A stretch of DNA of 5,924 bases, taken from positions 1 through 5,924 of the forward strand of contig JAKSDL010000085.1 of assembly GCA_022360105.1 (NCBI GenBank), written 5' to 3'. The DNA comes from Pseudomonadota bacterium (lineage in GTDB: Bacteria; SAR324; XYD2-FULL-50-16; JAHJRI01). Made by a program: the position numbers and the translations under genes. Below, in pieces: positions 1-5,924 of the stretch. Within the stretch, counting starts at the first letter, position 1, and the number at the start of each line of letters is the position of its first letter. A model generated the notes under the pieces. The model saw only the letters and a program-made list of their open reading frames with translations. It had not been told where the DNA came from and ran no database searches.

Positions 1-210
1 GCTATAACCATTGGTTTACTCCCGGACTTTCCGGATTGTGATTATAGTCAAATTGGTAATGCCGCAGGATCGGGAGCCAGGCAGATGTTGCTGTCTGTGA
101 AGCAAAGAGAGGAAGCAGAAAGAATCGCTGGTGATATGGACTTTCTGGAGTTATCAAATCACAAGGATTTCCCGCCGACCTTTGCCCGACACATGAGCCT
201 GTCTCAATAA
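1..210 (+). CDS. ASKHA-domain (DUF4445) corrinoid-activation protein, C-terminal fragment
   Basis: This is the 3' end of a plus-strand gene that begins outside the window. Frame 1 is open from base 1 and ends in TAA at 208-210, giving 69 residues. Visible motifs are IGNAAGSGARQMLLS (fragment residues 18-32), then a helix with REEAERIA (36-43), then FLELSNHKDF (48-57) and a closing FARHM. This order of a GNAAG-type glycine loop, an R-E-A-x-x-I-A helix and an F/Y-L/V-E-L-x-x-H/P-x-F tail matches the C-terminus of RACo/RamA/AcsV-like proteins as I know them. Those cytoplasmic ATPases carry a [2Fe-2S] N-terminal domain and reduce inactive Co(II) corrinoid proteins to Co(I) for methyl transfer. 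The ferredoxin domain and most of the ATPase fold are not in view, so the family call rests on the tail only and the substrate protein is unknown. The gene converges on the next one with 19 bases between stops, and I see no clear intrinsic terminator between them. Confidence 0.8.
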   Translation, partial: AITIGLLPDFPDCDYSQIGNAAGSGARQMLLSVKQREEAERIAGDMDFLELSNHKDFPPTFARHMSLSQ

Positions 211-229
211 CTCCAGAATGTTTGATAGG

Positions 230-1060
230 CTATTTTTCCAGGACATCAATGATCACTGAATCCGAAGATCGCTTGGATAGTGATATAAATCCGTCATAGT
301 CATCATTAACGAAATACAACATGGGGAAGTCCTCGTGAAACGCCAGGTAAATCAGCATCTTTTTCAAAAGTACCAGCAGTTTTGCCACAAGGTTAAATGA
401 AAGATAGGTTCTGTCAGCGATACGAATCAAAGGGGATCCAGCAACCTGGGATGATTTGGTATCCGATTTGGATTTAATTTTCTGCATACTTTTTTGAATA
501 AAGGCAGAGTCTACTTTCACATGATATTTATCCAGTTCCTCCTGATCAAATCTGGCCACCAGCTCATCAAAATCCCGGCGTATCGATTCATCCAGTTTTT
601 CCTTGGGTACCGATTCCTTGATTGTTTCATTAGCTCGCAAGATAACTATACCGGGGTCTATAGCATAGGTATGGTTTCTATCCGCAATTACCTGTGTGTA
701 TGCTTTATATTTCTCATTTTTTCCGGAGTACACAAAATCTTTTACACTTTTAATTTTCTTATGAGGCTTCTTGCTTTTGGCATTCAACACATTTTCAGGA
801 GAGAAAGCCACCGGATCACCTTGACGGATTAACTTTAAAAATCTCGGATGCTCCGTTAAAACGGCTTTATAGATGTCGCTTGACTCAAAAACAACATCTT
901 CAATTCTCACCCATAAATGCTCGGCCCCAATTTCCTTCGCTGCCTTTCTTGGTTCTTCTCCAACTTTTAGTAGAAATCCGAGCTCTACCATGTCCCCGAT
1001 TTCGAGGTTATTGTATAATTCAAACGGTTTGGTTTTTCTTGTTTTTAGTTTATAAGACAT
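230..1060 (-). CDS. Hypothetical protein with DUF2314-like N-terminal domain
   Basis: The frame encodes 276 residues from ATG at 1060-1058 to TAG at 232-230. Residues about 17-93 resemble the DUF2314 fold: a GDMVELGFLL strand, AEHLWVRIEDV (46-56), a middle strand ending in a proline-containing turn, then GDPVAFSPENV (81-91), close to the usual 'E-H-M/L-W-V ... G-D-x-V-x-F-x-P/L-E-x-I' pattern. DUF2314 has no established biochemical role. Residues 94-120 are lysine-rich (SKKPHKKIKSVK) and look like a linker. Residues 120-276 match no family I recognise; they contain a charged helix (152-180), a second basic patch (188-203) and a hydrophobic amphipathic stretch (221-243) that is too lysine-punctuated to be a clear TM helix. 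No signal peptide is visible, so it is probably cytoplasmic. No Shine-Dalgarno-like sequence precedes the ATG (context TTGAAAATATG). It shares a strand with the kinase 380 bases upstream; co-transcription is unproven. Confidence 0.75.
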   Translation of the reverse strand: MSYKLKTRKTKPFELYNNLEIGDMVELGFLLKVGEEPRKAAKEIGAEHLWVRIEDVVFESSDIYKAVLTEHPRFLKLIRQGDPVAFSPENVLNAKSKKPHKKIKSVKDFVYSGKNEKYKAYTQVIADRNHTYAIDPGIVILRANETIKESVPKEKLDESIRRDFDELVARFDQEELDKYHVKVDSAFIQKSMQKIKSKSDTKSSQVAGSPLIRIADRTYLSFNLVAKLLVLLKKMLIYLAFHEDFPMLYFVNDDYDGFISLSKRSSDSVIIDVLEK

Positions 1061-1440
1061 ATTTTCAATGTGGTTTATCAGTAGTTATATTGCTCTGCTC
1101 CAGTACAATAGCCCTGAAATCAGGACACTCACCACAATCCACTCCCAAAAAACAGGAATGCTGTTTTATCATAAACCAGTGAAAACGAATTCAAAAGTCT
1201 TATATATAATAAGCCTTTTAACGATCAGATACGATGTTTTGGATGGCGAACTATTTTTTTGGATTTAACATTTGCAAGCAGATTGACCAGTGAGGGATTC
1301 ACCAAGAACCAACCTGCCCATACTTCCATTTTCTTTATAAGATGACAACCGGTTCTGAATCTCTTAACTTAACAGCATTGGGGTCTGTATAACTGACAAG
1401 AGGCCCTGCAATAAGTGTAGGAGGATCAACATCGTACTAT
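1061..1440. other. 380-base gap between two minus-strand genes, with short ORFs or remnants
   Basis: No gene here is long enough to be certain. On the minus strand three short frames read like protein. The first is a 33-codon frame at 1436-1335 (YDVDPPTLIAGPLVSYTD...) with no start codon, opening directly after a TAG. The second is an ATG frame of 34 codons at 1329-1225 (MEVWAGWFLVNPSLVNLL...) that begins 5 bases after the first one stops, preceded only by AAAGAAA. The third is an ATG frame of 35 codons at 1172-1065 (MIKQHSCFLGVDCGECPDF...) whose stop lies 4 bases before the start of the DUF2314-like gene. Another phase at 1165-1085 holds a hydrophobic, tryptophan-flanked run (WIVVSVLISGLLYW). 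These could be real small ORFs, pieces of decayed genes or chance. A TA-rich tract at 1200-1211 (TTATATATAATA) could hold a -10 element for the downstream gene, but I find no matching -35. No hairpin plus T-run terminator for the kinase is visible. Confidence 0.4.
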
Positions 1441-4400
1441 TCAATTCCTGGTGGGATCGAGGTTTTTTGGAATTATAAACCGCATGATTGCGCCGCCTTC
1501 CGGGTTATTCTCTGCCCAGATCTCACCCTGATGTGCCAGAATAATTTCTTTGGAAATTGCCAGACCCAAACCGGTGCCACCGGCTCCATTCTTGGTTTTG
1601 CTGCTTTGGGCAAACTTATCAAATATCGCTTCCAGCTCAGCTTCAGGAATACCCAGACCATCGTCATACATTGAAAACATGATTTGTTGATCCCTGTCTT
1701 CAATTTCAATTCTAATAAATCCTTGCTCGGCAGTGAATTTTATTGCGTTGGAAAGTAAATTTCTGATTACCTGGTTTATCTTGTAAGCATCGACCACAAC
1801 GACATCTGAGAAATCCGGTTTTTGGAAATCAACCAATATCCTTTTATCTCTGGAAAGAGAGCTCAATTCAAGAATAACGTTATCAGCCAGCTCGGAAAGA
1901 TCATGTTTTTCAAATTTAAACTGGGCTTTGCCAGATTCAAGTTTCGAAAGATCCAGCAACTCGTCCAGCAGATTGAGCAAACTCGTACCACTTTTAACAA
2001 TTTCCTTGAGATACAGCTGTAGTTTGTCTTTGCTGATGCGCTCCAGTTTGGAGATACCCAGTTTGGCAAATCCTAAAATTCCTTGCATGGGCGTGCGCAG
2101 TTCGTGACTCATATTTGCCAGAAATTCCGATTTTATCCGATTCGCAAGTTCGGCAGCCTCTTTTGCCGTTTTAAGTTTTACGGCCTGTTTTTTCTGGGTA
2201 ATATCTTCAAAAATTCCTTCAACATACAGTATATTCTTGTTTTCATCCCGAACCGCGTGGGCATTGAATGAAAGATCCATGATTGTTCCATCTTTACGAA
2301 AACATTGAATTTCATATTGTTGAATGTCACGACCGTCAAGCAATTCACCCAGTCCGTTGACCCGCTGTTCCGGATCTACAAAAAACTGTTTGTCAAAATC
2401 AACGACATGTTTTTCAAAATCCTCAATGGATTCATACCCCAAGATATTCAAGAAAGCAGGATTGGCCGAAATAAGTTTACCTTCCAGTGAAACGAGAAAG
2501 ATACCTTCCACTGCATTTTCGAATATACTGCGGTATTTCTGTTCAGCCAGCACCAGGTCCGTTATCGAACGTGACAGTTTGATGTGAAATCCGATTCTCG
2601 TTAGCAGCTCATCTTTTACGATAGGTTTGGTCAAATAATCATTGGCATCCACGGAATAACCGGTCATTAAATCATCTGCCTGGTTTTTTGCCGTCAGAAA
2701 CAAAACAGGTAATTCCTCTTTGCTGTATTGCTCACGAATTTGCCTGGTTGCCTCGAAGCCGTTTAATTTAGGCATCATTACATCCATCAGCACCACATCA
2801 TAGAAACTAGTTTTTAACTTGTCCAAAGCCTCTTGCCCGGAAAAAGCCAGATCTACGTTAACACCGACATTGACCAGGTTGTTCTCAATAACTTTGAGGT
2901 TAATCGGCTCATCATCAACCGCCAGAACCCTGATTCCTTGCAGTTTACTATGAGCAAGCATCCTCGGAGAGGACTGCCAGACAGTTTGATCACTGCTTAC
3001 CTTGCTTACAACCGCTGGCGATTTGCTTCCTATAAACCTGAAAGAAGTTTTGTGCTTTTTCTCTTCAGGCGCTGATTGATCAACCGCCGCCTCAGCCGGC
3101 AGGGTAAATGTAAAGCGGGCTCCTTCACCATGTGTTGATACCACCCAGATTCGTCCACCGTGCAGTTCGATCAAACTTTTTGTTACGGCCAGTCCCAGTC
3201 CTGTGCCGCCATATTCTCTTTCAATCGATCCATCTAATTGTTCAAAGGATTTAAAAACGTCTTTTAAGCCTTCTTCAGGGATGCCAATTCCTTCATCTGA
3301 TACGGATATTGCAACTTCATCTCCATCAAAAACAGCAGAAACAGTAATAGTTCCTTTGTCTGAGAATTTGATGGCATTGCCTACCAAATTATGGAGGATT
3401 TGCTCAAGACGATCTTCATCAGCCATCACTAAAGGAAACCCATCGGGTATATTGTTTCTGATCGACAAGTTCTTCGCCTTCCAGATGTGTTGTAAGAGGG
3501 TGATAACAACATTGGTCACAGAATTCAAATCAACCGGCTGAACACGAAGGTTTAAATCCCTGTTCTTTAGTTTTGAATAGTCCAGAATATCATTTACCAA
3601 TGTTGAAAGGCGCCTGCCACTGGAGACTATCAGTTTTAAATTTTCAAGCTGTATCTGGTTTAAAGGACCTGTCGCTCCGTCGATCATCGATTCGGTCAAC
3701 CCATTGATTCCGTTCAATGGAGTTCTCAATTCATGGGAGGTATTGGCCAGAAACTCGTCTTTTAGCTTGTCCAACCGGGTCAGTTCCTCCGACATCAGTT
3801 CAACTGTATTGAAAGCATTGGCGAACCTTCTGGATAACATTAAGGACTGGGCAAAAATAAATATGAAAAAACCGCTGGATGAAAGATATACAGGCGGCAT
3901 CAATTCGTTAACTGCAAGCAAATCATAAACCACTGTTATAAATAAAAATCCGCTACCGCCAAGAATCCAGATGGCTCCCTCTCGTTTATTTCGTACTGCC
4001 TGAATGGTTGCAAAAATAGCATAAATGAACAAAGGCACCACAATCACCTGTAATATCGCTATAGTATGGGAATAGATGTTGATAGGTGATAAAATCATAA
4101 TAAAGATAAACACTGATGATAATCCCACCGAAACATCTACCAATCTTTTTGATACTTCCGGAAACAGGCTTTTGATAAATAACAAAAAGAGGGGTACGGA
4201 TAAATAAAACGTTAAGTACTCCAGCTTTTGAAACAGCTCCCAACCCATATTCGGGAAAACAAAGATTAAAAACCTTTCACCTACCAGGATACTGCGCAAA
4301 CCAATAGCGATGCTCAGAATGCCAAAATAAAGCGGAGAACGATCCTTGGAACGAATCAGGTAAATGGATAGATGATACAACCCCATAATTAAGAGGCTGC

Positions 4401-5058
4401 CAAACAAAAACACTTCATAAGCAACCTGAACAAGTCGCTTGCGCTCTATCTGCTTTTTTGTTCCCAGCTCGATGTACGTCCAGACACCGCCTTTTTTATG
4501 ATGAAAATTTGACACCTGCAGCACTATTTCCAATTCATTGCCTTCAGGCACAATGAATTCAACTTGGGGGAGATATTGTGGTTTCGATTTTTCGAAACTT
4601 CTGCCGACGACACCGTTTGACAAAAATGGTTTGCCATCCACCCAAAGTTTGTAGCTTGTCGCCATATCAAGCATTTTTATACCAAGAGGCTGACGGATTT
4701 CCGGTAAACGAACAACTAAACGATAGGTGGCATATCCATGCCCCGACAGTTTGGTGCCATCAATCTGCAAACCATTCCATTTATCAGGAAGATAGAGATA
4801 GCTATCCTGGTTTTGATTAGCAGCAGGATCAAATTGCCCTGGCTCCAGCAGTTGCTGCCAATAGAACTCCCACTCACCATTCAGTTTGACAATGCCTCCA
4901 TGTTCGAAATTCCATGAGGTGAGATCCAAAATGCCGGCTTTAGCCAAATCGGGCCTGTCTATTCTGTCACATGCCGAAAAAGCTAACAGGCACAAACCGG
5001 CCCAAAATACCATCCATCGAATCATTACCATACCTGGAATAAATCCATTGTCATTCAT
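1441..5058 (-). CDS. 7TMR-DISM hybrid sensor histidine kinase with two kinase cores, receiver and PAS
   Basis: Residues are numbered from ATG 5058 (1205 aa). Residues 1-30 form a signal peptide with a lipobox-like end (LLAFSAC, Cys30). Residues 31-205 are an extracytoplasmic beta domain (LNGEWEFYW, GYATYRLVV, YKLWVDGK) of the sugar-binding/jelly-roll type often found before 7TMR-DISM regions; a periplasmic ligand is inferred but unknown. Seven hydrophobic helices follow at about 212-235, 243-261, 279-299, 306-325, 332-355, 361-383 and 389-412. Then come HisKA (431-498, SHELRTP, His442), HATPase (543-655; N561, D588, GGTGLGL 617-623), a receiver (709-827; acidic D715/D716, phospho-acceptor D759, T789, K811), PAS (836-957), a second HisKA (975-1042, His985) and a second HATPase (1089-1199; N1104, D1132, GGTGLGL 1160-1166). 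All catalytic residues look intact. There is no HAMP, Hpt or DNA-binding output, and no adjacent response regulator. The frame also extends upstream to a GTG at 5097, but I prefer 5058 for its TTAAGG site; ATG 5025 would give a more typical 18-residue lipoprotein leader and is the main alternative. Confidence 0.93.
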   Translation of the reverse strand: MNDNGFIPGMVMIRWMVFWAGLCLLAFSACDRIDRPDLAKAGILDLTSWNFEHGGIVKLNGEWEFYWQQLLEPGQFDPAANQNQDSYLYLPDKWNGLQIDGTKLSGHGYATYRLVVRLPEIRQPLGIKMLDMATSYKLWVDGKPFLSNGVVGRSFEKSKPQYLPQVEFIVPEGNELEIVLQVSNFHHKKGGVWTYIELGTKKQIERKRLVQVAYEVFLFGSLLIMGLYHLSIYLIRSKDRSPLYFGILSIAIGLRSILVGERFLIFVFPNMGWELFQKLEYLTFYLSVPLFLLFIKSLFPEVSKRLVDVSVGLSSVFIFIMILSPINIYSHTIAILQVIVVPLFIYAIFATIQAVRNKREGAIWILGGSGFLFITVVYDLLAVNELMPPVYLSSSGFFIFIFAQSLMLSRRFANAFNTVELMSEELTRLDKLKDEFLANTSHELRTPLNGINGLTESMIDGATGPLNQIQLENLKLIVSSGRRLSTLVNDILDYSKLKNRDLNLRVQPVDLNSVTNVVITLLQHIWKAKNLSIRNNIPDGFPLVMADEDRLEQILHNLVGNAIKFSDKGTITVSAVFDGDEVAISVSDEGIGIPEEGLKDVFKSFEQLDGSIEREYGGTGLGLAVTKSLIELHGGRIWVVSTHGEGARFTFTLPAEAAVDQSAPEEKKHKTSFRFIGSKSPAVVSKVSSDQTVWQSSPRMLAHSKLQGIRVLAVDDEPINLKVIENNLVNVGVNVDLAFSGQEALDKLKTSFYDVVLMDVMMPKLNGFEATRQIREQYSKEELPVLFLTAKNQADDLMTGYSVDANDYLTKPIVKDELLTRIGFHIKLSRSITDLVLAEQKYRSIFENAVEGIFLVSLEGKLISANPAFLNILGYESIEDFEKHVVDFDKQFFVDPEQRVNGLGELLDGRDIQQYEIQCFRKDGTIMDLSFNAHAVRDENKNILYVEGIFEDITQKKQAVKLKTAKEAAELANRIKSEFLANMSHELRTPMQGILGFAKLGISKLERISKDKLQLYLKEIVKSGTSLLNLLDELLDLSKLESGKAQFKFEKHDLSELADNVILELSSLSRDKRILVDFQKPDFSDVVVVDAYKINQVIRNLLSNAIKFTAEQGFIRIEIEDRDQQIMFSMYDDGLGIPEAELEAIFDKFAQSSKTKNGAGGTGLGLAISKEIILAHQGEIWAENNPEGGAIMRFIIPKNLDPTRN

Positions 5059-5064
5059 TGTTTG

Positions 5065-5070
5065 CCTTAA
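5065..5070 (-). promoter_or_regulatory. Ribosome binding site deciding the kinase start
   Basis: On the minus strand TTAAGG lies 6 bases (CAAACA) before ATG 5058. The in-frame upstream candidates, GTG 5097 and ATG 5088, have no purine-rich site at a suitable distance. A downstream ATG at 5025 has a weaker CCAGG 7 bases ahead and gives the shortest signal peptide, so it cannot be excluded. Confidence 0.45.
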
Positions 5071-5528
5071 AATGGATTTTAGCAGCATCAAAGCCACTTC
5101 AAAATTAATTAACCATTTTCACTCAATTATCACTACATGCCAGTAATCACAACGAACAGTCATCACCGTTTTTTGTCTGGAGTTTATGAATACCAGATTT
5201 GATGGTCATTCAGGTAAAATATAATAAGCAAAAAATATCACCGGATTTTTTCTGATCCGATTTATTTTTCCATATCGATTAGCTTTGGGCAAAGAAATTT
5301 ATCAAAATTGGTTTAATCAAAAATACGCTTAGGACATTCATAAAATTAAAAATATACTTTTTACACACATTTTAAGGTTTTTAAAATATGCAGACTTTCC
5401 AACCCATACCATACAATGTCAAGGCTACGTGATTATAGTACTTAGCTATCGGTCTTTGGTGAAAGCTTCGCTTTCTATTCTGATGAACAAAATAGTGGGC
5501 AATCAGACAGACAGTTATTCAAAGTATT
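5071..5528. other. A/T-rich region upstream of the kinase; no gene seen
   Basis: No convincing coding frame or tRNA is present on either strand. Bases about 5211-5400 are strongly A/T-rich with many A and T runs, fitting a promoter or leader region for the minus-strand kinase. The best minus-strand promoter-like pair I can find is TTGTGA (5152-5147) and GATAAT (5131-5126), but the 15-base spacing is short and the -35 is poor, so I do not call it. A TTGACA on the minus strand (near 5420) has no -10 at the right distance. CGGAT and ATCCG (5242-5246 and 5255-5259) form a 5-bp stem followed by TTTATTTTT on the plus strand, which is terminator-like, but no plus-strand gene precedes it. Confidence 0.4.
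5461..5475. repeat. Short perfect hairpin with TTC loop
   Basis: GAAAGC and GCTTTC form a 6-bp perfect stem around a TTC triloop (GAAAGCTTCGCTTTC), which is also a C(UUCG)-like turn in RNA. No T-run follows on the plus strand and no A-run precedes it, so it is not a standard terminator. Its role is unknown; it sits 53 bases outside the larger inverted repeat pair. Confidence 0.35.
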
Positions 5529-5751
5529 TATTCACCACGAAGACACGGAGAACACGAAGTTTTTTATTTAAAGGGTTTTAAGCACAAGAATCAGAGAGCG
5601 TTGTAAAATCAGTCGTTAATTCTCATCCGCTGTTCATTGATATTTCTTGCACTTAACATCGTCAGAAATTCAGAGAAAAACCTTTTCCGCTGGCGGATTC
5701 TATCTCATTTTTTATCTTTGCTTCGTGAACTTCGTGTCTTCGTGGTGAATA
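5529..5751. repeat. Inverted repeat pair of CACGAAG type (31-bp arms), possible MITE-like unit
   Basis: The left arm at 5529-5559 begins TATTCACCACGAAGACACG and ends CACGAAG. The right arm at 5721-5751 is its reverse complement with 28 of 31 bases matching; the three differences lie in the middle (GGAGAA versus AAGTTC context). The arms enclose 161 bases with no convincing gene and a small TCCGC-TG-GCGGA inverted motif at 5686-5697. Within each arm the unit ACACGAAG or CACGAAG is itself partly repeated. I know the TTCACCACGAAGACACGAAG motif as a dispersed intergenic repeat in many environmental bacteria. No flanking target-site duplication is evident, so two independent insertions of the dispersed repeat are as likely as one mobile unit. 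A transcript could fold into a long hairpin. Confidence 0.7.
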
Positions 5752-5924
5752 GTTACTATTCAGAATATAAAAGTTACTGCTTGATTGAGGAGATGGTTTT
5801 TCAAGTTCTCGCCCAATCATGATAAATTGTTCCACAAACCGATAACCGATAGTCGATAACTGATAACTCAAGTTTCGCACCCTTGTTTTATTCTATCAGT
5901 GGCTCTGCAGTTCACTGAGGAAGA
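5560..5924. other. Gene-free repeat-rich stretch to the window end
   Basis: Apart from the right inverted-repeat arm and the heptamer array, I see no supported gene here. The two open frames of about 60-70 codons (plus 5637-5822, minus 5662-5880) run through repeats. The minus one gives the PRRHEVHEAK-type peptide that these CACGAAG repeats generate, which argues that it is not a gene. A short direct repeat AGTTACT occurs at 5751-5757 and 5772-5778. The last bases (5885-5924) show nothing recognisable. Confidence 0.5.
5841..5868. repeat. Four-copy heptamer tandem repeat (GATAACY)
   Basis: The consecutive heptamers are GATAACC, GATAGTC, GATAACT and GATAACT. Three fit GATAACY and one carries two changes. 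On the minus strand this reads GTTATC-type repeats, giving a spurious peptide like LSYQLSTIGYR. Such 7-mer arrays are short sequence repeats found between genes in many bacteria; no function is visible here. Confidence 0.6.

Noticed and set aside
494..1182. Plus-strand frames of 60-112 codons opposite the DUF2314-like gene
   Set aside because: They are antisense shadows of a frame with a recognisable domain; their products are low-complexity and match nothing.
1473..5146. Several 60-112-codon frames on both strands within the kinase gene
   Set aside because: The kinase frame is continuous with intact motifs from end to end, so these are out-of-frame shadows.
5126..5152. TTGTGA / GATAAT promoter-like pair on the minus strand
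   Set aside because: Spacing is 15 bases and the -35 matches only 4 of 6, which is no better than chance in A/T-rich DNA.
5242..5269. Terminator-like 5-bp stem followed by TTTATTTTT on the plus strand
   Set aside because: The stem is weak and there is no plus-strand gene upstream for it to terminate.
5637..5822. Plus-strand 61-codon frame
   Set aside because: It overlaps the right repeat arm, has no ribosome site, and has no family resemblance.
5446..5852. Perfect 8-bp inverted match CTATCGGT (5446-5453) and ACCGATAG (5845-5852) outside the 31-bp arms
   Set aside because: An 8-bp inverted match within about 400 bases is expected by chance, and the right copy is part of the heptamer array, so I do not treat it as an element end.
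5662..5880. Minus-strand 72-codon frame (PRRHEVHEAKIKN...)
   Set aside because: It starts with GTG without a ribosome site, runs through the heptamer array and the CACGAAG repeat, and gives the peptide that these repeats typically generate.
5529..5924. CRISPR array
   Set aside because: The repeats are inverted or 7-mers in tandem; there are no regularly spaced direct repeats with spacers and no cas genes.

Overview
The window is AT-rich bacterial DNA, most likely from a Gram-negative lineage. The main reasons are a large lipoprotein-type, 7-transmembrane (7TMR-DISM) hybrid histidine kinase and the tail of a corrinoid-activating ASKHA/DUF4445 protein. The first is common in Desulfobacterota, Spirochaetes and FCB-type bacteria; the second is typical of anaerobes that use corrinoid methyltransferases. 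Intergenic 'CACGAAG' repeats of the kind seen here are also common in environmental anaerobes. The sequence alone does not fix the taxon.

Layout: (1) bases 1-210, plus strand: the last 69 codons of the DUF4445 protein. (2) 230-1060, minus strand: a 276-aa basic protein with a DUF2314-like N-terminal domain and an unrecognised C-terminal half. It converges on the first gene with only 19 bases between the stops. (3) 1061-1440: a 380-base gap with no convincing gene, but with several short minus-strand reading frames that may be small ORFs or gene remnants. (4) 1441-5058, minus strand: a hybrid sensor kinase of about 1205 residues, ordered lipobox, extracytoplasmic beta domain, seven TM helices, HisKA-HATPase, receiver, PAS, HisKA-HATPase. 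It has no DNA-binding or Hpt output domain. (5) 5059-5924: a non-coding stretch. Its first part, upstream of the kinase, is very A/T-rich. Its second part holds a 31-base inverted repeat pair about 160 bases apart, small hairpins and a heptamer tandem array.

How the genes relate: the kinase and the DUF2314-like gene share a strand, but 380 bases separate them, so an operon is not shown. The kinase has no response regulator gene next to it in this window. Its partner must therefore lie elsewhere, or signalling runs through its own receiver. No complete new system is evident. The parts least explained by known families are the repeat-rich 3' end, the C-terminal half of the DUF2314-like protein, and the short frames between the two minus-strand genes.
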